64,000 nt of DNA from Liolophura sinensis (taxonomy: Eukaryota; Mollusca; Polyplacophora; Chitonida; Chitonidae), in contig NW_027018035.1 in assembly GCF_032854445.1 (NCBI RefSeq), positions 45,745 through 109,744 of the forward strand, given 5' to 3'. Within the stretch, counting starts at the first letter, position 1. Every line of letters starts with the position of its first letter. Shown piece by piece: positions 21,886 to 32,428 of this stretch. The notes beneath the pieces were generated by a model that had not been told where the DNA came from, did not search any database, and saw only the letters and a program-made list of their open reading frames with translations. The translations under genes were made by a program, and so were the position numbers.

Positions 21886-22738
21886 CATCGGCAAACGAAG
21901 TCTGTAGAGAAGTACTAGATGCTGAGACCAGTTTCGGGGGGTCTTGGGTAAGATTTATTGTTTTTAATTTTCAAGTTGATAATTTGTTTTTCCTTAACGA
22001 AAAGCGGACAGTCCCTAGGGGAAGCCATGTGGCCACTACCGCAGGTGCAAGATTTAACTGTGTTACTGCAGGCGAAACCATCATGACCTTCAGTGTCGCA
22101 TCTGAAACAAACCAGTTTATTTCTACATTGGCTTTTGCCGTGACCAAACTTTTGGCAATTGGAACAGCGTGCGATTAGGGATATATAAATCCACATTAAC
22201 CCTATACGGACCAATGTGGATATACGACAGAAGGGAGGTAGTGTTGGAAGTCAAAAGATATGTGTTTAGTTTGAGGATATTACCAGATTTCTTTGTGATG
22301 AAGCGTTTCACTCCGGTAACACCCTGAGAATTTAGTTCTCAGCAGATTTCTTCCTCGGTTAGGTCAATTATATCACCATCCCTGTCACGAATTATTCCTT
22401 GACAGCTGTTTAGGGAATGGTGAGAGGATGTGTAATCAGTTATATCAGCTATTTTATTTCATGTAAGTAAATGTTTTGACTGTTGTTATGGGAAACATTC
22501 AACGAGAATGTCCCCGGATCTGAGTTTTTTCACGTTTTTTTTTACCAGACCCGGTTGCACCCGGAGAGCCCTTTTTAAAAGAAAAGGATGAATGTTTGAG
22601 GCCGGCTTTTGTTCACTCTTTGTTGAGAAAACAACGAAAGCCGGCCAATTTTCCGATTTGTTATCAATGAAGTCCAACTTCATCTTGTTGAAAATAAGCT
22701 GGCCGAAATAGGCTGATAGGAAGACCTTTCATTCATTT
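21886..22738 (-). mobile_element. LINE-A copy 5, ORF1 fragment
   Basis: An antisense ORF1 piece joined to the 5' end of copy 4. From the right it reads the N-terminal region (KKNVKKLRSGDILVECF, 22683-22486), the middle (MKRFITKKSGNILKLNTYLL) and the knuckles CSNCQKFGHGKSQC, CFRCDTEGHDGFAC and CGSGHMASPRDC (22214-21915). Two frame breaks (about 22400 and 22160) disable it. No ORF2 follows on the left, so it is truncated or was split by copy 4. Its right edge abuts the 3' end of LINE-B. Confidence 0.75.
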
Positions 22739-24061
22739 ACACTCAGCGGCCATCCATGGTGGCACGAGAGGATATACAAGTATTACACATAGATAAACAT
22801 GTCGGCTAATCAATGGATCAAGATTATTACAGAACATGTTCCTCCATATATACATACATGTATGCTCATTTTAAACAGTAGGTTACAAGATCAGGCATTA
22901 CTGAATAATTTAAATCCCCTTTCAGTATAAGAAACTTCATTTTTTATCAGCTGTTTATGTGTAGTGCCAAGTAATTCCCGAGTTTTAATTGTGCTTAGTC
23001 TAGCATAGCTATATCTCTGTAAGTATTTCGGGCGAATAGAAACGAAATTCGTCGCTTCATTCATTTCTGGATGAACTGGTCTTTTAATGTTTGCTCCACA
23101 ACTTTCAACAGACGTACAGCATTGTTCACATGTTGGTTTTTCCCATACGTAATTCTGACTGGTCTTCTCTAGAGGATATTTAATAAAGTTTAACCATTTA
23201 AAGTTATACAAGTGCCTATTGATAAACAAAATTTGTACAGTATTGAGAAAAAAAATGTTATTTTTACCCTGTAAAACCTTTGTCCAATATGACTGACGTC
23301 AGTCTACAGTGGGAATTCTCCCAATTCACCATGTATTGCAAAGTTTGGACCACTGTTTTGAACTCCTAATATGGGTTTGCAACGTTTTAAGTGAACTCTC
23401 CCTATGAAATTTCCCTATGAAACTATGGATTTTCAAATCCCCAGATTTCACAGCCGTAGAGTACAATAGCTGGACTATTTGCTTAAATAATTAACGTTGA
23501 ATATCAATTGTTAATTTCAATTTATTGGTTGTCCTAAATAGACCGAACTGTGCCTTGTTAGCTTGAGATATTAATTATTTCTTGGCGAAAGTATCCTTTA
23601 GTCCACTATCCGTCTCGGTGAGAATAATTGTCATCAGTATACAAAAAAAATAATTTTTAGGTAGCAATTTCATCGGTTAGGGATCTGGTTCCGGAGATAT
23701 TATTCTCAATCATAAATGATTCAAGATCATTTAAGGAACTGGCAAAAGGAAAGGGTGAGAGGTTTTCATCTTGCCTCACACTAATTTCACATAGCAAAAA
23801 GCCACGTTTTTTCCCAAGCGTGACCTTATTGATTTACACATATTTTTTATAAGCTTTTAACATTTCCCATCGATCCCTTTTAAAATAAGTTTATACCATT
23901 GGCCTTCCCTCTACACCGTGTCAAATACTTTGAGAAATCTACAAATGTACAATAGAAGTTACCCCGGCGCAACATAATATACTCTATAATATGATGTAGA
24001 ACAAAAATATTATAAATAACAGAAAAGCCTTTGCTTTATTTTTCGCAATAATCATTTAATC
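22739..24061 (-). pseudogene. LINE-B, C-terminal half (RT core to end), broken
   Basis: A different LINE family. On - from 24055 it reads a block ending VHL-type beta strand, then DFSKVFDTV (about 23940, the palm motif with catalytic Asp), KNMCKSIRSRLG, a diverged VRQDENLSPF (normally GE or GD), and the catalytic box FLYTDDN (about 23640), which has Thr where Ala or Val is usual. YGCEIWGFEN (about 23440) and the C-terminal block 23229-22891 with WEKPTCEQCC-like sequence follow. Stops and shifts are frequent. The N-terminal half of the same element is at 39369-41455, on the far side of Polinton A. The bases 22739-22890 are its 3' UTR. Confidence 0.8.
24056..24061. other. Target-site duplication TTAATC, left of Polinton A
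   Basis: Identical to 39363-39368. Joining the two flanks across one copy continues the LINE-B RT reading (KNRL followed by ND), which shows the pre-insertion site. The terminal T at 39363 could belong to the element, making the duplication 5 bp. Confidence 0.85.
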
Positions 24062-24250
24062 AGTAGTCGGGGGAGTATAGGTTCTGGCACACCCTCCCCT
24101 TGGCAAATAGAGGCTCCCAGCCCCTATTCCCGACGAGGTCCAGAAGTTCTAGTATACACACTATAGGTTCTGGCGCACGCCCCCCCCCCCCTTGGGGCCC
24201 ACCCCATAACAAATAGAGCCCCCCCCCTTTCCCAGCTCCCCCATACCCCC
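24062..24250. repeat. Polinton A left terminal inverted repeat
   Basis: It matches the reverse complement of 39180-39363, starting AGTAGTCGGGGGAGTATAGG. Inside, the block TATAGGTTCTGG...CAAATAGAGG occurs twice with an 86 bp period (24076 and 24162). Long C runs (24181-24194 and 24245-24260) have drifted from the partner arm. Confidence 0.9.
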
Positions 24251-24630
24251 CCCCCCCCCTTAGGCGCCTCCCCAGCCAAGGCATACACGCTTATTTACAA
24301 GTCTCGCCTACACACACATTGATATGAGGCGACCTAGTTGGCATTTAATACATAAGGCCTAAAGTATATATATAGACCGGCCGTATTGCACAACACGGTG
24401 ATTCAGCTGATTTTCTCCCCACTATAGGGCTCAAACCACTGATTTTTATGAAAAATAAATGTGACAGCTTTTTTCAGCGTGTCTTGTTTGAAAAGATCCA
24501 GAATTTTTAGGAGGATTGGAAATATTTTGTTTATGCGGAATAGGCTTTCCAATTTAGCCCATGTTTTTGTGGGTCGTGGGATATAGCTCAGTCAGCTGAC
24601 AGAGGTGGGAAAGGCGCTGTGTGTAAGGGA

Positions 24631-24714
24631 TGTATTCATATACTACATGTATAAGGGTATGTTTGCTAGCTCAAATCTGGATTTGGTCTCGTGTATATGT
24701 AGTATATGAATACA
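24631..24714. repeat. Inverted repeat (hairpin) 1 in the Polinton A insertion
   Basis: The left arm 24631-24653 contains TGTATTCATATACTACATG and the right arm 24694-24714 is its near-perfect reverse complement, separated by about 40 bases. It may be part of a foldback element. Confidence 0.7.
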
Positions 24715-24842
24715 TTACCTGCATATGGCGCCGGGCTCTACGCACTTCTAAGGAATCTCTGCAACTTTCGACAGTTTCGGGGGCAGAGAGACCTTACCAA
24801 GGGGTGTTGTAGATGGCCCAAAGGTAGTGGGATGTGTCAGCG

Positions 24843-24916
24843 CCAATTAACCCCCCTAACGGTGGGTGGCTAGCGCAAAAAATCCGGAGCCCGCCGTTAG
24901 GGTGGTGATTAATTGG
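24843..24916. repeat. Inverted repeat (hairpin) 2 in the Polinton A insertion
   Basis: Arms CCAATTAACCCCCCTAACGG (24843 on) and its imperfect complement ending TTAATTGG at 24916, with an 18-base loop. Few mismatches. Confidence 0.7.
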
Positions 24917-26089
24917 TAACAGGCTGAGGTATAAACCAGGCCTTTTGCTTTTTTGGACCATGGGTTCGAACCCCACACTGGGCAGAATTTTTTTTTACAC
25001 CCGGGCACCAGGCTAGACAGACACCCGTCCAACTGGACGGGCAATCCAGCCAAGGGGGTATTTTGACGGGTAAAATTTAAATCAACATTTTTTTACGGCG
25101 AGTCCCAGCCCACAGACCAGTACACTGTTTCAAAGTGTATTAACATTATATATATGTATACTAGATTGTGAAATATTTTTCTAACATGTAAGTTTACAAA
25201 GTGTATTCATATATGTATTCAGATGACAGAAATGATGTTTGACATGCACTACTGTACCTAGAGTTAATTTCTCGACATAGATATGTGACTGATAGTACAT
25301 GTATTTGAATTGTTTGTTGTTTTTTGTATTTTACAAAGTTTATTTCTACCTACTGTGACTTACGTGCTCAAAACGTATGGTGCCACTACTCTTTTAGTGA
25401 GTTACAGTCACAGATTCGGTGGTGATAATTTTGCCTGTTCTCAGTCTCAGAGCTATGTATACTGTATTCTGATTTGGTTCCGTTGCATGTGAAGTAGTGT
25501 AGCTGTGAGTGACATGCACCTGCTGTGCCATATTACCATGCATTTTGATTGTTTTCCTTTTTTGTGTATTTTATTGTTTATTTATTTCTACCTCCTGATT
25601 CACATCATTCACACTTGAGCTGCTGCGCCAAATTGCCATTGTTTTCCTTACATCTGTACTGAATTGTGTATTTTACAGTTTCTACCTCCTATTTCACACT
25701 TGGTTGTCCAAAGCATAACAGATTGTAACCATACATAGTTTAATATAAAATGTATGTACTCTTTTAGTGATTCGCACTCAGTGTCAGTCATTGGTGGGAA
25801 ATGTGTGATATATTTGGTGCCCCCTCCCCCCCCCCCCCCCACAAACAGTCAATTTCTGGGGTCCAATAGTAATACATTATTTCCAGTGATATATTGGCAA
25901 TTAAAGATATTAAAACGTCTTGTTTTTCAATGATACAGTGGCGATAAAATGTCTCCGGCGGCAGACCCCCTGCTTATTTACGGCGGCCCCAACCCCCCTG
26001 GACGCCCTATTGTCAGATCCTGGCTAATGCCCTGCCCATGGGGCTCTCGAGACATAGCATGGGGTTGCCCTGGTTCCAAACAAGCTCCA

Positions 26090-26795
26090 TCATTCGGAAA
26101 GAGCGTTTTTCAGCTCTTGCCGAGCTAGTTTTCGGCCGCGATCTATAAGCTGTTTTTTCGTGCTTTCATCGATCTCTACAGCGTTGAATGCCTTACGAGA
26201 CTTGGCGCGTATCTCCTGCTTTAGATCAGAGTAGTTCTTGAGCTCCTGAACGACTTGCCTGTACTCTACGTCCGAAATAACACCATCAGATAATGCCGTA
26301 GATACCTGCTCACGGATGCTGTTAAGTTTAGCCTCAGCCAACAGCCGTATATCGTTATGTTTCTTGGCATTTGCGTGAAGTCGGCGGCTAACGAATTTTC
26401 CGGCGGCATTTAAGACACCGCAAGCTAGGGTCGCAGCTTCCATGGCCATGACAGCAGGAGCTGCAAATATTGTTGTGAGTAGTCCCACACCTGCAACCCC
26501 TAGTCCCCAAACCGGCCATGAGCATGGTCGAATCAAGGGCCTCGGCGGCTAAGACACCACGCCGGTACTTTTTGTAAAAGGCCCGACGGAGATCTCGCTC
26601 AGATTCAAGCTGCCTCTGTATTTCGCTGGTATACCGCAGGCGATGGGCGTGCGCCACGCCCTCCGGGGGGTTTTCAACCATAATCGTCGGCGCGGTCGGG
26701 GCCAAGGGATGGTCATCCGTAATTGTCGGCAAGGAGTCTTCATCCGTGATCGCTGGGTACAGTTGTCCCATATTGTCCGTCCTACGAATCAACAA
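26090..26795 (-). pseudogene. Polinton A conserved membrane protein, counterpart of 58617-59294 (broken)
   Basis: The N-terminus MGQLYPAITDEDSL at about 26771 and the middle EIQRQLESERDLRRAFYKKY are recognisable, as is the C-terminal block 26536-26090 (SRRLHANAKKHNDIRLLAEA, then RKLARQELKNALSE). A frameshift at about 26520 splits the reading within the hydrophobic segment. Compared with the intact copy in B, this one has a short insertion repeating an SLPTITD-like stretch in the head. The role is unknown; the central hydrophobic helix and charged coiled tail suggest a membrane-associated virion protein, which is inference. Confidence 0.8.
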
Positions 26796-26829
26796 CGTCG
26801 GTAAACTCTAAATCGTCATGGGTAATACT

Positions 26830-27601
26830 AACACGAAATCTGAGAAGTTTTATACCGGACTCTAAATAGATGTAATCGAGATTGACATCGCCCCTGCAAA
26901 GACCCGTATATCCTCGAGAGGGCTCCGGATGACTGGGTCGCCCTGGGCCGGGAATTTGATCATAAGTCTGAGCTCCTTTCCATCGTGCCTCTGCAGGTCA
27001 CTTTAGTCTCACCCGTTGATCAAGGAGGAACGGCGCTGAGAGGCCGCGCCAAGTATAATGTTGAAGATAAGTATAGATCCAGGGTTTATTCGTAGCATGG
27101 ACAAAGATATACTTGTTTGCGCGCTAAGACGTATGATATCTACACCTTTGTCCGCAGATAGTGCGAGGTAACCTCTTCCACCCTTAACTATATAACACTT
27201 GCTTTCTGGTACCCACGACACTAAAGAGGTTCCGGAGTTGAAAACTTTTTTCACCTTGTTCATAGCGGCCTGGACCGTCATCGGGTTCACCTTCACATCT
27301 ATCAACCAATCGGGGTTGCAAGCTCTGGCAAGACAAAGCGGTCTTCAAAGCGAATTAATGAGAGTTTTTTTTCTTCAATCACCTCTTGCGCTCTTGCTCT
27401 ACAGAGGATGAGACATCTTGAAGGGAAACAAACGTGGCAGGTTCTGCTTGACCCCCCCCCCCCCACCCGTAATCTTTTTTGCGGCTGTACTTGCCACTTT
27501 GAAACTGGAAGGCTTAGATTTTACCTTCCTGGCCTTGAAGTTCGAACTCCGACACATCTGCCAAGTCGCTTAAAGACCTAGGACCGGCTGCGTCCGCCAT
27601 A
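26830..27601 (-). pseudogene. Polinton A putative capsid-associated protein, counterpart of 57985-58581 (broken)
   Basis: It starts near the ATG at 27601 (MADAAGPRSLSDLADV). Between 27540 and 27310 the frame is lost through stops and a C-run expansion (27452-27465) in the part corresponding to LPRLFPFKMSHPL. It resumes with SLIRFEDRFVLPELA and the open block 27305-27009 (VKKVFNSGTSLVSWVPESK, then FNIILGAASQRRSS). The C-terminus down to about 26830 is shifted. The length would be about 250 residues. A beta-rich composition suggests a jelly-roll minor capsid or penton protein, but that is a guess. Confidence 0.7.
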
Positions 27602-27667
27602 CTCATTGTATTTTTAGGGTAGCACTCAGGTACACTACATTAATATACTTGCCGTTTTTGTCTAAAA

Positions 27668-27871
27668 GTGCCACGGTCAAGTGCGTTATATAGTCGGCGC
27701 GATGGGACCTTTGATCCGAGCAGGATGTCGTTGTCTAGAAAGCCTACAGCGCTCCACGTCGACTACATCGAGCAGGACGCCGAGGGCGTCGTTCATTGTC
27801 GACCCTGTGGGTTGAGAAATGAAACCGTCTTCCCGCAGTTTATCCCTTCACCAGTCACGGCGATGGCCTGA
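27668..27871 (+). pseudogene. Polinton A tail-anchored protein, N-terminal duplicate
   Basis: The block RDGTFDPSRMSLSRKPTAL followed by YIEQDAEGVV recurs at 28934-29020, so the 5' end of this gene is present twice. Here it sits head to head with the - gene starting at 27601, the arrangement likely to be original. The reading diverges after about 27800 and is followed by an antisense gene, so this copy lacks its C-terminal body. Confidence 0.7.
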
Positions 27872-27908
27872 AGTAGTGTTGAACTGCCACCGAAATCTGA
27901 GGTTATTC

Positions 27909-28770
27909 TCACGTATTCTGTGAGGCGCTCAGTTCATCCAAATGCACGAAGACCTCTTTGTGTGTGACCAAGTTAGGTAGATTTTCGCCCTCCATAGCCC
28001 CCCCTATAGGCGCAATCCCGTCGGAGAACCCTAAGATGGGGGCAAGCTCTTGGAGTATTATGAAGGCATTTTCTAGGAGGGTAAGGACTAAGCGGACCCT
28101 GGCTTCATTCAATCCCAGAGAAAGCCCATGCGGGGCGAAATATGTCCTTGTCCAGCGTACAGACATTGTAGTAGCCCGTCGGCACTTCAACACGTTTGCC
28201 CTCAAGCAAGAAGCCCACTCCGGTGGGGATATTCACCCAGTTCGGGAAGAATGTTATTTCGCGAAGGGCGGTTTTAAGGCGGCTGTCGAGGTTGTTAAGG
28301 GCATGAAGCAGCGTGTGCTGAGCCCCATTTAGAATGTCAGTCAATGTGATGAACATCTTAGCCACGATGAACAGCGAGCTTACAGGTTCAATATAGATGC
28401 CACGTGCAAGGCCGGGCATTTCATAGTATCCAAACCCACGCAGAGCAGCTCACGCGATTTGACATCTCATCGATGAAAAGAAGGCCTTTCCAGTCCAGTT
28501 CACAGATGTGTGGGCCAAGTACCGGCTGCCAAAGATAACCACCAATGACATTGTTCGGGCCTGGAACACCAGTCGTATGCAATTCTGGCAGAACCAAGTG
28601 AACTTCGCGGTCTGGTGCGCAACCACGGGCTGTGGCGTCTCTGTAAAAGACCATCTTCTCGCCCCCGACCAACGAATAAGGGCCCTGTACACGTTCCATG
28701 TGTATTACCAAGTTAGGCGTGTCTTGGAAGAGATCCAGCCCCCCCCCCCCCCCCCCCCGGCCGCAAGACA
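27909..28770 (-). pseudogene. Polinton A putative minor capsid (penton-type) protein (broken)
   Basis: From 28720 on - it reads NLVIHMERVQGPYSLVGG, LQPVLGPHICELDWKGLLF-like sequence, GIYIEPVSSLFIVAKMFI, then VEVPTGYYNVCTLDKDIF and ELAPILGFSDG, ending NLVTHKEVFVHLDELSASQN. The sequence of 'P.GYY....L', 'LGF' and a late strand with VHLDEL resembles single jelly-roll minor capsid proteins of Polintons and related viruses; this is inference. Frameshifts lie near 28420 and 28170, and the N-terminus merges with a G/C homopolymer (28739-28758 on +). No counterpart exists in copy B, where it is deleted. Confidence 0.6.
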
Positions 28771-29640
28771 GAGCGTGGGGGACATTCGAAAACCCCCAGG
28801 ACAAGAGGGCCTATGAGAGGATTTGTAGGGAGTTCCACGTAGATAGGCACACAGACTGGAGGCGCAGTGGGGTGAATCACGGCCTCGGAGTGGCATATTA
28901 CTATGTCACGAGAACGGGCTACAGCCCCATTGGCGATGGGACCTTCGATCCGAGCAGGATGTCGTTCTCTAGAAAGCCTACAGCGCTCCCACGTCGACTA
29001 CATCGAGCAGGACGCCGAGGGCCGTCGTTCATTGTCGACCCATCCAAAGGATTCACGCAGCCGGGCGTAGAGCGCCTAAACGATTCCATCCGGACATACG
29101 TGTGGGCTATTCTAGGCGACCAAGCGCAAACAAGGGCGCGTATTCTAGGCACGGGCACAGCCTTCGACGAGCAAAAACAGTTTGCCGCGAACGTTGAAGA
29201 AGCTATTTCCTCTGCGATCGACCTTCCGTCTGCTATCAACGCTACAGGACGTGCTACAGTATGCCGGGAGCGCTGTAGACTTTGTGTTTGGCATAGGCGT
29301 ATATATGGCCCACATCGACATGCTTCTGGAGAATCGGCCATGTGGCAAACTACAACAACAAAATCGTCGTGGCCACAGAGGACCAGAAGCTAGGCGCCAA
29401 TGAAGGTGTGAACGCTAAAGTGCCGCCACTTGCACAAGCGCGCACCTTCCCACGGGATCGTTGAGCCACAAGAAAGCGTCCCACCACCCCACCGCGCGCG
29501 TTCAGCATGTTGCTGCCGCCGGAGGCAAAACAAGAACCCCTATTTCCAAAGCAAAAGAATCACGATGCGGAGAAGACAGCCATCGTCGTCGCTGGGGTTG
29601 GTATTGGCTTACTGCTGCTGTGAACTATGCGTTAAATACT
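28760..29640 (+). pseudogene. Polinton A tail-anchored protein, chimeric 5' end (broken)
   Basis: The body matches B 57980-57472: FTQPGVERLNDSIRTYVWAI, ILGTGTAFDEQKQFAANVEE, SAIDLPSAI and the C-terminal part up to a hydrophobic anchor near 29580-29630 with only a short tail. Upstream of the duplicated GDGTFDPSRM block it is joined to an extra stretch (WGTFENPQDKRAYERICREF and WRRSGVNHGLGVAYYYV) that looks like part of another protein. Breaks occur at about 28990, 29030, 29240 and 29420. The single C-terminal helix suggests a membrane-anchored virion protein. I do not know its function. Confidence 0.65.
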
Positions 29641-30924
29641 TGCGAACAGCCAAGAGCATTAGGCCACCTACTGCGACGACTAGAGCCCAGACATTATCTT
29701 CCAGCCACCCAGCAGCTTTCCCGAGAATGTTCAGTAGCCAGGACACGATACTGCGAATAATACCCGAATCGCAGCGGCAGCCTTCCCAGCCAGCTTCCCA
29801 AGGCGCGCGCCAGGGACTGGAGATGCTTTTTCACCCATTCTTTAAGACCAAGCCGGTCGGATGGAGGTGGTGTTGGCTGGATGCCCATGTTGGACCTGCC
29901 CAGTCAGCGCCAACTTTATCGCTAGCCGCAGTGTCGAGATCGCCATCACAATTGCCGTGAGAATGGAGACCACGGTTATTCCCTGCTCCGGAAGAGGGTG
30001 CAGGACGCGCTCGGCCAGAGTGGTATCCTTGTGTAGGATTCCATCGATCGTCTGCTTGATGCGGCGTATTTGCGTGCTCAGGGCTTCGGCCGTTAAAGAG
30101 GCTGCTTCGAGCCGGGCCACCCTCTCGTCCTCGAGATTCCTTATCCGGTCTGCAATCCCGCTCCGGGAGAATTCATCAGTGGCCTCCTCCAACTTCTGTT
30201 TTTTGTTTTGCGATGTCCTTATCGAGACAGCTTGTCGAGGTTATTGGCGTGTTTGCCTTCTGAGGTCTTCAGTGCCCCAGAAATTCTCGCATGGGAAGAG
30301 GAGGGTAGTTTATCGTTTCAAGAGCCCGCACGACCTCACTATCCGTCAAGCTTGTTTCCAGTGTGTGGACAGCATCAGCGGCCTTTTTCTCTGGTTGGCT
30401 TAAATCCTCCAGCTCCATGGTATCTGACTCGCCGGCCGCGGCACCGAGTTCTGAACTCGCTGTCTCCAGGGCTGCGACTGCTGCCGGATGCAACGATGTC
30501 TGTTCTCTTCTTTTCCCAATCTATAAAGTCCAGCCCCCCTTCCCCATAACAACATTAACCCCCTCCTCTCTGGGCGACTGTTTAGAGGGCTAGCGGTTCA
30601 CATGTTTGTTTGTTGATGATGTACAGTTTCGGGTGGGCCACGAGTCGCAGACGCTCTTGGACAATCTTAAATTTCGTGTAATCGCGAAAGAGGGGGGTAA
30701 GGCTGGGATCCACCTTCGCCAAGGCATCGTAATAATCATTTACGGCGGCCTGCGTCACCTCTTGTTTAAGGTTTCTGGCGGCCGCAACCCCGGCTTTGTT
30801 CCTCGGGAACATCACCACCTGCACGAAGTGTGGTCTGCTCGTCGTCGATGTTGTTGTCCTCTTGGGTGTCGTCGAACGCCGGATTATTAAAGTCAAAGTC
30901 TGCCATAATCCTCGTATTGAACAT
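29620..30924 (-). pseudogene. Polinton A coiled-coil and TM protein, counterpart of 56285-57498 (broken)
   Basis: It starts at ATG 30924 (MFNTRIMADFDFNNPAFDD), only 25 bp from the divergent capsid gene. Recognisable blocks are NDYYDALAKVDPSL, ALETASSELGAAAGESDTME, EEATDEFSRSGIADRIRNLE, the coiled region ending EQGITVVSILTAIVMAISTL (a hydrophobic helix), and PPPSDRLGLKEWVKKHLQSL near 29860. Several frameshifts (30770, 30540, 30230 and 29850) break it. It overlaps the convergent tail-anchored gene at its 3' end, as in B. Confidence 0.75.
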
Positions 30925-30949
30925 TGCAAGGTATACCTCAATACACACA

Positions 30950-32428
30950 ATGGATGCATACGGACGCAGGCTAAACCCTTTGATTTTTTTTTTTTTTTTT
31001 TGATTTGGTGTTTTACGCCGTACTCAAGAATATTTCACTTATACGACGGCGGCCAGCATTATGGTGGGTGGAAACCGGGCACAGCCCGGTGGAATCCCAC
31101 GACCATCCGCAGGTTGCTGGCAGACCTTCCCCACTTACGGCCGGAGAGGAAGACAGGCATGTGCTGGACTTGAACTCACAGCGACCGCATTGGTGAGAGG
31201 CTCCTGGGTCATTACGCTGCGCTAGCGCGCTAACCGACTGAACCACGGAGGCCCCCTAAAACCCTTTGAGAACACTCCGTAAGACTCGGGGGGTACAAAG
31301 TGTACGGCAGTCCCTTGGTCGTCACAAACAACCGGAGTACGATCGACCAGAATCAACAACTCTTGGTCCGGTTCCCTAACCTCGGCCCAAATGACGTCAA
31401 GTCAAGAAAACCACGATCAGAATCAACGGGAATGAGGTAATGTCCATCGACGACTCTGATATGTTTCATTGCTACGGCGACTTATAGCTGACCAAAAACA
31501 AACGGCAGATTGCGGCCTACCAAGGCATCGGCAGCGAAAACATGCTTAAACTTCGAGTCGGAGCGGAGGACGCAAGTGACGACGATGCTGGAGAAAAAGC
31601 CATCGTTCGCGCCTTTGGCAGCCGGTTCCACATCCCGCTAGACTTTGAGCTTCTAGATAGCCACATTCTACCAGAGTGCCTTGGCCGACCGACTGGAGTA
31701 CGAACTGTCGTTCAACGATTACGGCCGGGTCATCCAGGCAACAGACGATGCCGACGCGACCTTACACCATCGACAACATCAGCCTGGGGTCGATACGGTC
31801 ACCGATGAGGAGCTCGCTAGACAGATCCGCACCCAGTTTGCCGGGGGCGTCTCCATTCTGTATGATCGCGTCCTCCGTCACCGAAAGTTGTGAAGGACAA
31901 GTCTGATACTCTCTGGAACATAAACCTGAACACGCCCGCGAGATCAATTGAAGGGCATCCTCATGCTGTTCGAGACTAAAGGAACCCCGTGGAGGAGGAG
32001 GTCGGAATCCTTCTACAACCCGAAGATCACGCAAAGTAGAAGTAACAATAGAAGGGGTCCACAATCAGCTGTACAGCCAGGCATGCGGGCGTACCAGCAA
32101 TGGGACGAGGTCCAGAAGTTCTTCGCCAGCTCACCCCTACGGAAGCGGGACCCTGAGGTGGCCAGGGTCGTAAAAGACGTAGGCCTGGCAGACGTCCTCC
32201 CTGGAAGAGTTCTTGACGCACAAGCACGCCTTCTGGCTTGATTTCGGCCAAGCGACGATGACGAGCTGCATGGAAGTGGGAGGCGCGTTCTGAACGCCAG
32301 CGAGGGGATTACGTTACAGGTGACAAAAGAGAGAGAAGATCCCGGTGTGTTGAACGTATATCTGTATATGATCTTTGACGCAAAGCTGCACATCCAGAAT
32401 GGTAGATTCGTTAACGCGCTTTATTGAT
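30950..32428 (+). pseudogene. Polinton A major capsid protein, interrupted by a SINE (broken)
   Basis: The ATG at 30950 opens MDAYGRRLNP, then a SINE (30984-31258) interrupts after about 11 codons and the reading resumes after the duplicated site. Later blocks are GSENMLKLRVGAEDASDDDA (31530 on), the EYELSFND-type block with CFM-free beta strands, ILYDRVLRHRKL (31855 on), GMRAYQQWDEVQKFFASSP (32083 on) and the C-terminal DAKLHIQNGRFVNALY. It is assigned as the double jelly-roll capsid from its place and family resemblance (inference). At least five frame breaks are present. Its 3' end overlaps the ATPase start by about 30 bp, as in B. Confidence 0.8.
30984..31258 (-). mobile_element. SINE-2 inserted in the capsid gene of Polinton A
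   Basis: On - it has a tRNA-like head with A box TGGTTCAGTCGGTTAGCGC (about 31230) and B box GAGTTCAAGTCC (about 31165). The conserved central domain (ATTATGGTGGGTGGAAACCG on + near 31058) and the 3' end TTGAGTACGGCGTAAAACACC follow, then an A18 tail (T run 30984-31001). An exact 11 bp target duplication AAACCCTTTGA lies at 30973-30983 and 31259-31269. This central domain is one I associate with molluscan SINEs. Confidence 0.92.

Larger units (their letters stand above)
24300..26080. other. Non-coding insertion between TIR and first gene of Polinton A
   Basis: Polinton B has only a few bases between the matching gene and its TIR, so this 1.8 kb is extra. It holds two strong hairpins: arms 24631-24653 with 24694-24714, and arms 24843-24870 with 24889-24916. 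There is a tRNA-like B box GGTTCGAACCC at 24963, and an A-box-like TAGCTCAGTCAGC at 24587 too far away to pair with it. Three loose repeats of a GTGTATTTTA...TTTCTACCTCCT motif lie at about 25320, 25565 and 25665, and a C run lies at 25822-25840. I see no coding sequence. Confidence 0.55.

Noticed and set aside
22891-23229. A separate Cys-containing host gene
   Set aside because: It aligns in place and frame trend as the C-terminus of LINE-B ORF2.
24587-24976. A complete tRNA-derived SINE with A box at 24587 and B box at 24963
   Set aside because: The boxes are about 380 bases apart, too far for a Pol III promoter, and no 3' tail or target duplication is visible. Kept only as a loose observation.
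28698-29393. A 231-residue intact gene
   Set aside because: The frame joins a homopolymer-driven stretch, part of another protein and the tail-anchored gene, then shifts. It is a chimera with breaks and not an intact gene.
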